Source of the DNA: Strigops habroptila
Taxonomy: Eukaryota; Chordata; Aves; Psittaciformes; Psittacidae
NCBI RefSeq assembly: GCF_004027225.2
Contig: NC_044279.2
Location: 40,572,744-40,636,743, forward strand
Length of the DNA: 64,000 nt
Direction: 5' to 3'
Part shown: positions 26,225 through 38,200 of the stretch, piece after piece
How the letters are laid out: each line of letters opens with the position of its first letter
How positions within the stretch are numbered: the stretch's first letter is position 1
The notes under the pieces: model-generated
What the model was told of the DNA's origin: nothing
The model's input: the letters and a program-made list of their open reading frames with translations, nothing else
Database searches by the model: none
Translations under genes and position numbers: made by a program

Positions 26225-26230
26225 AATAAA
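26225..26230 (+). terminator. Distal poly(A) signal AATAAA of ZDHHC17
   Basis: AATAAA with a second copy 58 bp upstream at 26167 and a GT-rich downstream element. It is the best candidate for the main 3' end. Confidence 0.6.
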
Positions 26231-26250
26231 TATTGACTCTTAGATGCAGT

Positions 26251-29200
26251 GTTTGTCTTGACTGGGGATGTGATTTCACAGTGTTGTCCCTGTCCAATTT
26301 CAGAAGCCATACCATGAGAAAATAGCTGCTGTCTCACATCTCATTTTAGTAAGGTCTTTCTGGAAGGATTTACAGGTGTCTTAAAGACAGCATGCACCCA
26401 ATTCTGTGCTGACGGGAAATCCTGTGAACTACTACCGTGGGTTTGGTGAAGTACATCTTTTGCACTAGCAATTAGAGCTACCACTCACTAATTAGATACT
26501 CCTTTCTTTTGAGCAAAGCAGGCTGGCAAGGTAAGGTTTCTTAAGGGAGAATTCCTTCTAGGGAACATTTCAGGTGGCCAAATGTGCCTATTGGATAAAT
26601 AACAGTTGAGGTATTCTAAGGGTAAACAAGATCTCTGCACAGGGCTAGGAGTTATGACCAGGACATGTGCTTCTAGGTGGCACTTGCAGGAGACAGAATG
26701 CCTTGACTCTTCTGCTCCATGCTGAAGGTTAGGTTTTGAGTAGAAAAAAAGAAACCACGCAAGTTGGAATTTTGTCAGGATATTTATAACCAGCAATAGG
26801 CATTGAAGTATAAGGCTAGGACTCAAGCACACCTAATTTGGATAGAAAAGTGTTTTCTGCTGGGTGTGGGCTCAATACTGACATTGAGAATTGTTGGTGC
26901 TGCCCTTCCCCAAGCAATGGTTCTGGTGAGGCTGGGCACAGTTGACCACCCTTTGACTTGTGTGGGAAAGATCAGGGAAGGTACTTTAAAGAGGACACTC
27001 TATTCTGATGCTCTCCATCAGAAATGTGCAGTGCTCCATCAGAGCAGCTGCTGCTCTTGGAGTATGGGTGGGCTCCTGATGGCTTGAAAGCTGGTTGCTG
27101 GGTTTGTTTTGTGTGGGAAGCAGCCTGCCCTCTGCACCCTCATTATGGCTTGATTAGAGTTCACTCCCTTGCACCTCCTGTAAGCTGCCTCTAAGTAAAA
27201 TCAGATGGTTTTGCTATGAAAGCAGTGTCTACTTGTGAACGCTTGCACCTGGATTTTTATCCACCTTAACAGTAGAAATGGCACCTATTAATTCCAGGTT
27301 GAAGTTATTTGCAGAATCTCATAAATTTTGTGCCATACTCACATTGCCTCCAATCCTGCATGTTACTTAAGATCTCCAGATGATTAAGTGCTTTTGAGAA
27401 CCAATCTTTCCTGGAGTTAGGGCTCCAAGCTGAGACTCCCTCCAAGCATTGCTCCAGCCTGGGCTGAGCTTTTGTTCACCAGTGCTTTGCTGCAGCTGGA
27501 AAGTTGACAATAACCAAGCAAAAGCACTTCAGTGTAGGGTTCTCATTTCTCTTGACAGGTATATTGTCTTTTACGGGTGCAAGCTTTCCCTTAATTTCTT
27601 TTTTTGTTGTTAAATTGTTGGGATGTAGAGCTGTATGGAGCTGTGAGTTACCGCTCTGACTCCCTCCAGGAAATGAAAGGAAAGCTCTTGGTATTTCAGC
27701 AGTTTAAATCACTTCTGATCACTTCTGCAATTTATTTTCTGAAGAATCTAAAGCTCTTTTTATAGGTAAACAATGTTTTAAATGTCTGTTTTTGTCAGCG
27801 TAAATCGCACCTGCCAACTCTGCTAACATGGTGGGTTTAAATCCACTACAATAGCTACAGCAACTAATGGGGAGCACTCTCATCTACTCAGGAGTGTGTC
27901 AAGAGCATTATTTTGGTTCCTGTCTGTTGAACAGTGCTGCTCAAGCCTTTTGTAATGCTTTTCCTGAGAAGAGGAAGCACTTCTATCAGGTAACAAGGCT
28001 ATAGAAAGGGGATATTGTCAGTCTTCCATATCCTTGGCTGCTAAGGCCTGGATATGGTTTCTAAGTTAGAGCTGCGCTTGTCCAGGCCGTGAGCGTTGGA
28101 TGGGATCAACCCTTCCTGCACAACTGTCGAGTTGGTGAAGAAGAAAAGTTTTGGGGGTTTTGTGGGTTTTTAAGGACAAAAGTATTGGATCATCAGTATG
28201 AGTAGCAGGACCAACCTTCTGCCCAGGGTTGCTGGGCTGTGCTGTTGCTTGCTGTGTCTCTCCCACCTGAAATCCGTGCTGCTGCTGCTGCCTTACGGTT
28301 GTCTTTTCCAGTTGCAATCTTTCCCTTGCTGTGAACTGTTCATGCAGTTGGAGCCAGCTGTCCTTCCTCATAGCTGTATTGTTCCTTTGTAACCTGTACA
28401 AAATGCTCTTTGTGTGCTATTTTCACTAGTACATATTTTTCTAATTAGGTTTTTGGCTTGCACTGCCTCAGACCACAATCCTGGATGTTCCTTGAAACTG
28501 CCTTAGACTGCGCTCACACACTTGCTTAATGTTTTCTTGCAACATTTCCAGTCTTGAATGTATCTTCATAAATTCACTCTGTCAAGGTTCTTTCTCTTCC
28601 AAAGCTATCGGCCTGCATCCCCAACCAGACAGAGTTTCAAATCTCTTCTTTAACTAACTCCTGTTGGGCAGGATGAGAGTTGTTACTGGACCTTCCCTTC
28701 CACCCCAGAACAACAGCTGGGTTGTAATCACCAGGGGGGAACTTATGCCTCCCCCCACATATGATTGGCCTTTATTGAAGCCCTTGCTGTGCAGTAGCAT
28801 GCCCTTCACTGGAAGGGATGGAAAAACACTCCTACAACGGCCTGTTGCGTGCTAGAGCTCCGGCATGCTCCTCTGGGGCATGGTTTGTGCTTAAAAGGTG
28901 TCAATGCCCAGATCTCATGTGCCTCCCACTTATTGTAGGCAGCAGGAAGCCATTAGCTTTGCAAAAGGAGCTTGGCAGAGGAGCCTCAGCACACTGGTAA
29001 AGGTCTGCTTCAGGTGAAACAGAAGCAACTTCAGACGGGTACTAACTGCTGGTTGCTTGCAGAAAAATAAGGTGAGTTGCCTTAAACACGGTGATGTTTT
29101 GTGTAACTCTTTTAGGGTTAAGTACCGGGGTCTCTTGTTGAGGTGACTCCCATTTGCTTCACAAGAAGTGCAACTGCACGCGTAGGTTTGTGTTAGGAGC

Positions 29201-30011
29201 TGCTCTAACCATCAAAAGAAGCCAAGCTCTCTCTAAGCCTTCCACTCAAGATCTGGCTAAGACAAGGGAAACTGTTTCCTAATTGTAGACCTTTGTTAGC
29301 AGCAGTTCTTAAAGAGTTACATTAGCAGAGTCAAGGCCTCTGATTATTATGGCTTTCATCCAGTGTGGTGAAACACATGTGGTGTGTTCACACAGTTGAT
29401 CTACCCTGCATTTGATGTGTTTAATTGCTATTACTCCTTGCCCACCAACTTCCATTTAAGTCACGTGTTTAAACCAGAATTTTACTCAGCTCTGTTGCAC
29501 TGCAGCTGCCTTGTCAGATGCCGTAACAGGCTGAAGCCCTCCACCAGCTTCAGGGAACTAAGGGTCTTAAGTACCACTAAGAAAAGGTCAAAAGCTGCTC
29601 TTAAACCTGAGTTTGGCATGATAGTCCAGAGCTTGGTCAGCTGCTGAGTACAGATGGTATTAACCTGCAGCTGTCTTGGTAGAATTCTCCTTCTGCACAG
29701 TAGGTCCTATGCATACCACCACCTCACTACCAATCAAAGCCAGGTTAGATGGGGCTTTGAGCAACCTCATCTAGTGGAAAGTAATGGCAGGAGGGCTGGA
29801 AGTAGATGGGCTTTAAGATCTCTTCTATGATAGCGGAGGACAGTCACACACCTCTGAAGGCCATAACCAGTGAAAGTCCAGCTTTTAGGCACTGGGCTTT
29901 CAGTGAAGGTCTGCAACAAGTCGGTAACATCATATCTGCATCCCTCAAGTACCCCAACAACACCCCCCTTACGTGCTTTGTCAACCATAGAAAATAACAC
30001 TTGGCTTTAGG
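26251..30011. other. Intergenic spacer between convergent genes
   Basis: About 3.8 kb separate the inferred poly(A) sites of ZDHHC17 (+) and CSRP2 (-). The only element I recognise is a degraded CR1 piece near 29741-29834. The ORFs here occur on both strands and match no family I know. Confidence 0.75.
29741..29834 (+). mobile_element. Degraded CR1 3' fragment
   Basis: CAGGTTAGATGGGGCTTTGA, AGCAACCTCATCTAGTGGAAAG and GGGCTTTAAGATCTCTTCTATGATA follow the order of the CR1 3' region but with many changes and no tandem ATTCTATG tail. It is an old copy in plus orientation. Confidence 0.75.
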
Positions 30012-30252
30012 ATATATCAATAAGCAAAGCTTTATTAAATTGATACTCAGTATTAAAAGTGTTACAGTGTGATACACAAAGCAAGGAAAAAAGCAGTGCT
30101 TTTTAGAAACAATTAATAATCATCTGCCGAATGTCTGCCCAAGCACTACAGTAACTAGTAGCTGTTTCACAGTAGTTAGTAACATTTAGGAAACTCTTGG
30201 TTCTTGTAGCAGGATCTCAGCAGAGCCATAAGGGGTGTTGAGCGATGCCTCC
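30012..30252 (-). other. CSRP2: CSRP2 3' UTR (end approximate)
   Basis: About 240 nt of minus-strand sequence after the stop codon, ending just beyond an AATAAA at 30036-30031. The end point is inferred from that signal. Confidence 0.65.
30031..30036 (-). terminator. CSRP2 poly(A) signal
   Basis: AATAAA on the minus strand (TTTATT on plus), about 220 nt after the stop codon. A GT-rich stretch (GTGTTATTTTC) follows downstream. Confidence 0.7.
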
Positions 30253-30329
30253 TCACTGGGCGTGAACAAGGGCGCCCGCTCCCTGGCCGTACCCAAACCC
30301 CTTGGGGCCAAAGTTCTTCGCGTAGCAAC
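30253..30329 (-). CDS. CSRP2: CSRP2 last coding exon
   Basis: Read on the minus strand from 30329, it completes the split Gly and encodes [20 protein letters not shown] then VHAQ, with TGA at 30255-30253. It supplies the last LIM2 cysteine and the second glycine-rich repeat. The acceptor is CTCACAG. Confidence 0.97.
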
Positions 30330-33300
30330 CTGTGAGAAAGAGGAACGTGGAGTAGCTGAAGCTTATGGCTCATTAATTAACAACAGCTCTGCCTAGGCCA
30401 AGCCCCTCATCTGCTTCCTGTCAGTCACCAGAACATCCTCATCAGAAGCAATGCTTAAAAACATTCTGTTAAGCTGCCTAACTGCCAGGACTGAACTCAA
30501 CAGCCATGGCTGTTCAGTCCATGTAGCTCCCGACCTGCTGTGGGAAAGCAATCCATACATCAGTTCTGCACCCAGGTATCTGTTAAGGCACATGCTGCCT
30601 TCAAACCACTGTGTGGATCAAGTTTATATCCATGATGCCATGGAAGAAGGCATGGCAGGATGCTTGCTAGCTTGTTTCCTTACTCTGATCTGCTCCTTGA
30701 CCCAGGCAGAGGGCAGGGGCTGCTCCTGCATTTCTCAGCATGCAATGTTTTCCTTGATGCAGATGCAAGCTACATCAGCAGCTTCAGTAATATTTAATTT
30801 CTCAGCTCTATTCCTATGCCTTATAGGACACTTCTATCTCAGCAGGAGCATGAAAATGTCTTATACCACAAATAAATTGAGCAGCTATCTTTGTAACACG
30901 TTACCTTGAACCATAAACAAATGGCATCTGCTTCTTTCCTCACCTTTACAATAGATTTCTCCCTCTTTTTCAGTTAGGGTTGTAGATTCTAGGCTTTTTC
31001 CACACTTGGCACATCGGAAGCAGTTTTTGTGCCATGGCTAGGTGAAAAATAACAAGAAAAAAAGTTATCTTAAATGCACAGAATGCATGGGTTGGTAAAA
31101 AAATGCATTAACTGGCGGTGCCTACATCAGTATTGCTTATAGATGACTGGTGCAACAAAAACCAGTTCACCAGCAGCAGACAAGAACATCTACATTTCTC
31201 CAAGTGGCCCAAAGCCCCGAATTCCACACAGCATCCCATTCAGGGCAGCATTTTGGAAGGTTTGGGCTTGCTCTAATGAGTTCGGAACAGATCTTTGCTC
31301 CCTGTAGTGAGTCTGGCAGACTGACACAGTTTTACAGGGTATTTCCAGAGCACATCCCCTTTCTGCTGAAACATTCAGCCTCCGTCATGAGCTGCACACC
31401 ACAAGACTGTTCCCTCTCCTGCAGGGAGAGAGCACTCATGTAATCAACTTCATGTCTCTGACTCGAGATGATAGTGAAGCTTCAGCTCTGAACCCCAAGG
31501 CGAGCACTCAGCATGCTGCATTTCAAGTGCTTTTTGTTCAATTAAGTTGATCAAATTCCAATTACTATTTCCAATACTGAGACACAATTTCCAGGTAACT
31601 CTGCCCCGCAGTTGCTTCCCTCCTGGAACCCACATGACGCATCTGGCTCACTTTAAAGTCTGCGTAGCAGGTACAAACAGCACACCAGTTCCTTACCTTC
31701 CCAGCTCCTATTACTTTCTCAGCCGCGTACACAGAATCACCACACCTGGAGCACTTCTCTGCCCCTCCAAACTTCTGGGCAAACTTTGAAGTGTTTGGGT
31801 TTGTTGTGGGTCGGTGGGGAGAGGGCGTGCTGAAAGAAAGGGACACCTGTGGTCTTAGTTCTTTTCCTAAATGACCTCTTGCTCTTCTTAACAACACTAA
31901 CAGAGCAGCATCCAGCACATGGTACAGAACACAGTACATCTGCAAACTGGAGCAAGTTAGTTACCAGCAAGGCTAGCCAATGACACTTGGTAGGGAAGAA
32001 AAACCCAACAAAACAAGGAGAGAAAGGTCCTGCTTCAAGTGATAAAAAGAAGCTACTGTAAAAGCTAGTTTTCTGAGGAGCCTTCCCCTTTTCACTGCTA
32101 GAGAAGTGCTGAATTCTATCAGCATGTCAGTATCAGGACATGGATTCCTCACACAGTAAGCCACAAATAACTCTGTTAAATTCCTGTCCACTGATCATAA
32201 TCTGGAACCTGAACTGGTCACTGAGCCTGGCTGGAGAGCATACACCATGGAAACATCAAGCAATAATGTGGGAACTTGCACAAAGCAAGTTGTGAGGCAT
32301 ACCTCAGCTTCTTTCCACATGCTTTGCTTCACAGCAAGGACTTAATCAGACTAGGAATGTTTACTATTTAATAGGGCTTTTGGTTTTGGCTATAATTAAG
32401 TACAAATGGTTCTTCATTTGCCAGTTAAAAATTCATTCTTCTTGTAGCCCCAGATTCTCAGCTCTGAAACCATCCCTGCACGAACCTGCTGAACACTTGC
32501 ATTTGCAGCTTATTTAGGAGAGTAACTTGAGACCCACAGTCTCGAGGCCACAAGGATGGTCAGAGGGCTGGAGCACCTCTCCTGTGAGAACAGGCTGAGA
32601 GAGTTGGGAGTGTTCAGCCTGGAGAAGAGAAGGCTCCTGGGAGACCTTAGAGCAGCTTCCAGCCTAAAGAGTGCCTACAAGAAATCTGGAGAGGGACTTT
32701 TTACAAGGGCATGTAGTGACAGGACAAGGGGCAATCCACCCTGAAAGAGGGTGGATTTAGATTAGACATGAGGAAGAAATTCTTTACTGTGAGGGTGGTG
32801 ATGCCCTGGCACAGGTTGTCCAGTGAAGCTGTGGCTGCACCATCCTGACAGTGCTCAAGGCAAGGTTGGACGGGGCTTGGAGCAACCTGGTCTAGTGGAA
32901 GGTGTCCCTGCCCATGGCAGGGGGTTGGAACTGGATGAGCTTTAAGGTCCCTTCCAACCCAAACCATTCTGTTATTCTCTAGTCCTTAACAAAATATAGC
33001 CTGAAAGACTCCTCTGAAAGCAGTACTGGAGACAAGGATCACACCCTCTCCAACTCACCTCTCAGGCTTGATGCCTAGTCTCTCTCCCCTGTCCATGTTC
33101 AGCGTTCCTGCCCCTTGGCCATATCCATAACCTTTTGGTCCATACTTTTTTCCATAGCAAGATTTGCAGTAAACTTCGGCATCATGAATCGCTACAGTTG
33201 TGCTGTCCAAGTTTTTCCGACAGACCACTGGAGGAAAAAGCCAGAAAGTTAAACTGCCTTAAGAGACCATTTCTATCAGCACATGTAGTAAGCCAAAAAT

Positions 33301-35266
33301 CAAGTGAGAAGTGATATTATGGGTTTCCTAGTCCACAATTATTCATGTTAGGCTGTGGGACTGCCAGAGATTAGAGGGAGCAGGTTGTTTGAATGAGTGA
33401 ATTATGCGTAGCTCTATAAAGGGCTCTATTCCCTCCCACCCCTTCATGGCCATGACATTTAAAGCCTGGAAACTTGCTGTGGTCTGATGAATGAGGCTGC
33501 TCAGAAACCCAGATAGTGCAGTCAGCAGTTTCCCTTGACAGATGCCATACAGCATAAAGCAAAAGTCTATCAGTGCAGACAAGGCCCTGTCCTGCCCCTT
33601 TGGCCAGGGTGGGGTTGGGAAAGAAAACAGCTTCAAGGTTTCCCCTGCCTCAGTGCTGGTTTGGGGCAGAGCTGGGACCGTTTCAGAGCTGTCACCGGAG
33701 GGGCTGTGCTTTTCTGGCATTCCTACATTGTCCTTCAGCACAATGCAAGCTCTCTGCCCAAGGTTACAGTAGAAGGCAGAACTATTTCCTTCTTAAACCT
33801 TCCTTTGTATCCCAGCTGGCACGCTCTTCCCGTCTGCAACAGTATTATGCCCGTGATAAAGAATTTGGGGAGAAAAAAAATAGAAAGAGAAAAAGCCTTA
33901 TGAATTTTTTTTTGTTTAAAGAGAATTCTAAGGTCTTCAAAACAGAGAGTGACCTTTGCTTATGGCATTCATTAGCTGCAAAGTTCTTTTTATAACAAGC
34001 AAGTATCCAATAAGTAAATCAACTAATGCATGTTTGTTAAGCCTACAGACTTTAACCCCACCAGAACTGCGCACTAAAAAAAAGCAAATACTCAGACACA
34101 CTAGAGCCATTGTTTTTGACACTAAGTTCCAGGTTTCTTTTAATAGAAACTCCCATAAAAGGCTGAAAATGAGGCAGCCGAGACATCTAATCTTGTTTTT
34201 GTGACTGCTGTAGAGCTAAGGAGCGTAGGTGCGCCGAGGCCCACATGCCAGCACAGTGTGCTGGTGCTATGCTGCACTCCATAGCAAGCTACTTTGAGAG
34301 GGCCAGTGGTAACTATAGCTTATATGAAGAGGGCTAAAACCCTGGCTGTGCCCACAGGTATTAAACGCCAGCAAGTGGGACAAAACAGTATGTCCTGTTT
34401 GTAGTCAGGTATAATTCTCTGATTCAGACAGACAGGCTGGCTGTTTGCCAAGCAGGAGCCTCCGATTCTCAGCGACCCGTTGTTCCCTCCATCTAAACAG
34501 AGGTGTTTTCAGCAGAGAAAGTGATTTTCAATGCCTCGCTGGGCCTGTTGGTTGGACTGGAAAATAATGCTTTGGACTCTTTTCATCTGAAATAAACCAC
34601 AGGCCCCCGTGCCAATAAAGTCTAGGCTTTTGGCTGTGCTAAAGCATTGACAGCTTGGCTGTGCTCAAGCATGCTGGTGTCCTGCTCTGTGCGGGGCTTC
34701 AGGGCAGGGCTGTGATAACTGTTCCCTCAGCTGCTGCCGGCCCCAGGACCTCCAGGAGAAGTCCAGCTGAGCTCAGATCAGTGCAAACAGAGCTCTGCCA
34801 TGCGGCTTTCTCTTCTGCATAAGCAACACTTACGCCTGGTTTCTACCCTAAAGAGCCCTTAGACTCCTGAGGAGAAGGCTGGGAAAGGAGCAAACAGCAG
34901 AAAAGCATGATGTGCTCTGCCTTGGGAGGTGCATCGTACCCCTCTGACGGTGGACAGGTAGGATAATCTCTGTCCAGAAGACAAACTCTCCCTTTGGTAG
35001 GGCCCAGTCCAGGAAGCATGTGGGGAAGCAGGAGTCAAGCTCAACGTGTTGATGGACAAAGCCAACCCCTGCGTGTCATGGGTGCCAGCTCAGCCTGGGA
35101 TGTCTCCTGTGACCCGCAGCTGCCCCAGGGGAGGGTCTGCAGGGTAGTACTTACTGCAGAGGAAGCAGCACCGGTGGAAGCTCCTGCCATCGCACTGCAC
35201 CTCCTCAGCATGGTAGACGGTGCGGCCACAGGCGCCGCACTTGTTGCCGCCTCCCCAGTTCGGCAT
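30253..35266 (-). CDS. CSRP2: CSRP2, cysteine- and glycine-rich protein 2 (two LIM domains), complete
   Basis: A small adaptor protein (also SmLIM/CRP2). In vertebrates it binds alpha-actinin and zyxin on actin filaments and can enter the nucleus to act with SRF and GATA factors in smooth-muscle genes. The five coding exons, 35266-35155, 33227-33059, 31829-31697, 31037-30944 and 30329-30253, total 585 nt, giving 194 residues plus stop. LIM1 zinc ligands are C10, C13, H31, C34, C37, C40, C58 and C61. LIM2 ligands are C120, C123, H141, C144, C147, C150, C168 and C171. Each LIM is followed by a glycine-rich GYGQGAG segment, and KKYGPK after LIM1 is the usual nuclear-localisation signal. The start ATG at 35266-35264 has the strong context GCCACCATGC. 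Paralogues CSRP1 and CSRP3 are excluded by the near identity to CSRP2 throughout, including the ending ALVHAQ. Confidence 0.98.
30330..30943 (-). other. CSRP2 intron 5
   Basis: A GT-AG intron (GTGAGG donor, CTCACAG acceptor on the minus strand). A 152-codon ORF on the opposite strand (30451-30909) lies almost wholly inside it and looks fortuitous. Confidence 0.85.
30944..31037 (-). CDS. CSRP2: CSRP2 exon: LIM2 second half
   Basis: On the minus strand it encodes [20 protein letters not shown], then [11 protein letters not shown]. It contains the histidine and central cysteines of LIM2. The donor is AAAG|GTGAGG, phase 1. Confidence 0.97.
31038..31696 (-). other. CSRP2 intron 4
   Basis: A GT-AG intron (GTAAGG donor, CACCTAG acceptor). 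Nothing else is recognised. Confidence 0.85.
31697..31829 (-). CDS. CSRP2: CSRP2 exon: inter-LIM linker and LIM2 start
   Basis: On the minus strand it encodes (S)[18 protein letters not shown], then [20 protein letters not shown] and VIGAGK. It covers the Pro/Thr-rich linker and the first CxxC of LIM2. The acceptor is TTTCTTTCAG and the donor AAG|GTAAGG, phase 0. The linker appears one residue longer than the human protein as I remember it. Confidence 0.97.
31830..33058 (-). other. CSRP2 intron 3 with a CR1 copy
   Basis: A GT-AG intron (GTGAGT donor). It contains a well-preserved CR1 at 32541-32979 in the opposite orientation to the gene. Confidence 0.87.
32541..32979 (+). mobile_element. 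CR1 retrotransposon fragment (about 440 bp)
   Basis: It begins CTCGAGGCCACAAGGATGGT and GGGCTGGAGCACCTCTCC, continues GAGAACAGGCTGAGAGAGTT, TTCAGCCTGGAGAAGAGAAG, GTGACAGGACAAGGGGCAA and CTGGTCTAGTGGAAGGTGTC, and ends CCAACCCAAACCATTCTGTT. This is the C-terminal reverse-transcriptase and 3' UTR part of avian CR1, 5'-truncated, antisense to CSRP2. Confidence 0.96.
33059..33227 (-). CDS. CSRP2: CSRP2 exon: LIM1 second half, NLS, glycine-rich repeat
   Basis: On the minus strand it encodes (M)[38 protein letters not shown] and [17 protein letters not shown]. It completes LIM1 and carries the KKYGPK signal and the first glycine-rich segment. The acceptor is TTTTTCCTCCAG and the donor GAGAG|GTGAGT, phase 2. 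Confidence 0.97.
33228..35154 (-). other. CSRP2 intron 2
   Basis: A GT-AG intron (A|GTAAGT donor at 35154). It contains an imperfect 25-bp-period duplication (TTGGCTGTGCT[A/C]AAGCAT) at 34630-34672. No coding sequence is supported; the ORFs near 33.3-34.0 kb overlap on both strands. Confidence 0.85.
34630..34672. repeat. Short direct duplication, 18-bp unit
   Basis: TTGGCTGTGCTAAAGCAT (34630) is repeated as TTGGCTGTGCTCAAGCAT (34655) with one difference, at a 25-bp period. Confidence 0.85.
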
Positions 35267-35284
35267 GGTGGCTCCGTGCCTAGC
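35155..35284 (-). CDS. CSRP2: CSRP2 first coding exon with 18-nt 5' UTR
   Basis: The minus-strand acceptor CCCCGCCAG ends at 35285. The exon begins GCTAGGCACGGAGCCACC and the ATG is at 35266-35264. It encodes [20 protein letters not shown], then [17 protein letters not shown], which is the first half of LIM1. The donor is TGCA|GTAAGT, phase 1. Confidence 0.97.
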
Positions 35285-38200
35285 CTGGCGGGGGGGAGAA
35301 GGGGACAGCTCTGTTAGCCACGGTGCCCTCCACTGCCCCAGCAAGAGGACAGCTGGGGCTACAGGCTCCTTCAGAGCAGGCCTGTGAAGCCTGTGTATCA
35401 CAGCACAACGCCTGGGATTGCACCAGCTGTTTAAAAACACGGCCTTCCACCGTGTGAGGAGTTTTTGTGGTCAGACCCACTTCTCAGCCCTTCAGATCCC
35501 AGACCAGGCTTAAAGGCTCAGGCGGGCTCTCTACGGCTATTTGTAAGAGCAGATGGACTGGCAAGAGGAACAGAGGCTGCTGCTGAAGAGCAATAAAAAC
35601 AGAGACACGGTCTTCATGAGACATGTCCTCCTGTCCCTGCCCGGAGTTTTGAAAGTTACATAAATTGGATATGCACAAATTACAGTTTCATGCACAAGCG
35701 CTTTACTGTACCTTGTGCGAACGCCCCCCCAGCTGGATACAATTTCGGTTTCTATGCTTCATTAGTGCTGGGCCTCTTGTCTGATGGAAGCAAACCAATT
35801 GTGCCAACAACGGCATTTTTGTTTACTGCAGGGCGTATCATCTGGGATGCAGTACAAGCCAAAGTTCACCTCAGCGGAAAACCACTTATTAGGGCTGCGG
35901 GGACATTCTGAACTCCTTCGAGATCATGCCTGCACTTCAAATAAGGCTAAGGGGCATTATTTCCTGGGGACTCCACTGCTATTCCATGAACTGGACCTTT
36001 ACCAGGCAGGTATATGAACCAAAGCTGACCACTCAAGGAGCCACAGCTTCTTTAAAGTAAAACTCCCTCTCCTACACTACTTGCAATGGACACTCAGAAG
36101 GCTGGGAGGGTGGGACAGGCACCATCACCCATCACGTCACACTATGGCCTTGGGAACAGTCTCCTACACTAAGCAGCAATGGTCCCATCTGAGGCTGGGC
36201 TGCCCCCTCCCCAGCTTCTCTGCACGCCTGCCATCACCCCCAGCAGTTCCTACCCACCTTAGCTGGGAACTCATCCTGTTAATGCCCCACGTCACAGCAC
36301 CAAAGCAGAGCACTGCCAGCCACCTTCACAGCGGCTTTCCTCCTGCTGCCACCACCACCACAAGCTAACGCAGCGGTGTTTGTTGAAGGCACATCTCCTG
36401 GTTGTCACTGACTCGTGACTGTTGGTCAACACTGGTTTGCTCCCCTGCAGCTCACCACCAGAGGAGCACCTCTGAAGCCCAGAGCCCAACAGCAGCCAGA
36501 GAGAGGGTTATTGACTCAGTGAGACTAACCCAGCAAAGCTGCTCAGGCTGTATCACCCCCACTGCTCCTTACTGACCCATGTTTCAAAGAGGGTTTCTGG
36601 GTGAGGACCATGGGTTTGCCCACTGGAAGCCCAGAGGGCAGCTCCTGCCACCCTACCCCACCAGCAGCACTATTCCCCCCCAGCAGCACTGCAGTATGGG
36701 TCAGCTATGAGGGAGGAAGGGAAGGAAGGAATTTGTCCTGAGCTTTTGATTTCTCTCAGCAGAACTCACCTTCAGTTACCCTTAGAAGTTCTCCTCTGTT
36801 GGCCAAACAGTGACAACCCACACCATGCCCACAACCTTCGCCCTTCACTCAGCTTTGCCACCCCCCCTCTGAGCCAGAAGCAGAGGACTACCAATCTCCA
36901 GTTCTCCCCCCAGCCAACAGAGAGGAACTGGAAGCACCACCATGACCTCGCCAACAGGGAGGAACTGGAAGCGCTGCCGACACGGGGAGGCAGAGAGGAG
37001 CGCTTTGCTTCAAGATCCCTTTCTCTCAGGGGTGACGTGTGGGAGAGGCCTCAGTGCAGAGGAAGGGGGCCTGGCTGCGGCCTCACGCTGCCCGGGAAGG
37101 GTAGAGCAGACTCACAAATCACATCTCAGAGCAGCGGTCTTCCCTAAGCCCGAATCAAGCAACCCATCTTGATAGTGCTGGTAGAACAAGCCTCCTGCCC
37201 CAGCAGCCTGACCAGCAGCTTTAGGGATGCAGGGAAGGGTGCACAATTCCCAAGTCAGACATGCTGCCAAGTAGCTGCTCAAGACCTTTGTCCAAGACAA
37301 GCAGCCAGCCATTCATGGCATGTGGGAAAATAAGATTAGTTTATTAAGCTAAATTAGGGCATCTTAGGTACATTCCTAAGCAAAGGCTTAGGAAACTTCC
37401 TTGGAGTGCCTGAGCAGTGCCATTTGCACACTGACACTAATTACTGAGATATCCCTTTGTTTAATACTTCCACGGGATTAGCACCATTTCTGCTCCATGG
37501 TTTAGCACTAACACCCTGACCGAGCTCATAAAATTAGTTTTATGACATTTCCCACTTTGCCTTTGTCATTCTTGGCACAACTGTAGAGTCTAAAAATTAA
37601 GATTCCATTTCTTTTATTCAAGTGCTTGGCTGTGCTACTACACAGCAGCTGACATCAATCACGGCAAAGAGCGTCCTTATTTAAAGGGAATATAGGCTGC
37701 ACAAAGCTTTGGAAAAGGAATGCACAGGCTGGAAAAAAACCTAAAACAGAAAAAAAAAAGGGGGTGGTGGGGGGAGAAGAGATTCCTTTCCACTTTGTAT
37801 GCCTTCCAAAACATAAATGGTATTTGGTACAAGAACTCTTTCTGTCTATTCCTCTCACCACCCCCACGTGCTTTTTTTGTGCATTTACATGAGCCTAAAT
37901 TATTTTAATCACTTTGTTAGCAAACAACTATTTAGTTGCCATGCACACTAGAGCTGAGGAACTGGATCAGGCTTCCAGCCTTGCCCCAGATCTCCCATGG
38001 AATATTGGGCAACACCCCTCCTTCCCAAGGGAGACGGAGTATTAGACGATCTGGCAACCATTAGCTGACTCGAATCTTCTGATAAGGGCTCTGGGAATTC
38101 ATTAAATGAAGAGCACAAGGGGACTGCAGTCAGTATTTCAAGGTCACCGTGGTCTCTTCCATGGAAGATATTTCCATTTATTATCCCATGCTGGCTTGTG

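Larger units (their letters stand above)
23240..26250 (+). other. ZDHHC17: ZDHHC17 3' UTR (end approximate)
   Basis: About 3 kb of AT-rich non-coding sequence follows the stop codon. AATAAA signals lie at 23948-23953 and 23952-23957 (overlapping), 24940-24945, 26167-26172 and 26225-26230. The most distal one is followed by a GT-rich stretch (GCAGTGTTTGTCTTG), which makes it the likely main end. Mammalian ZDHHC17 also has a long 3' UTR. The exact end cannot be set from sequence alone. Confidence 0.6.

Noticed and set aside
30451-30909. 152-codon plus-strand ORF antisense to CSRP2 intron 5
   Set aside because: No recognised domain, located almost wholly inside an intron on the opposite strand, no splice or promoter evidence.
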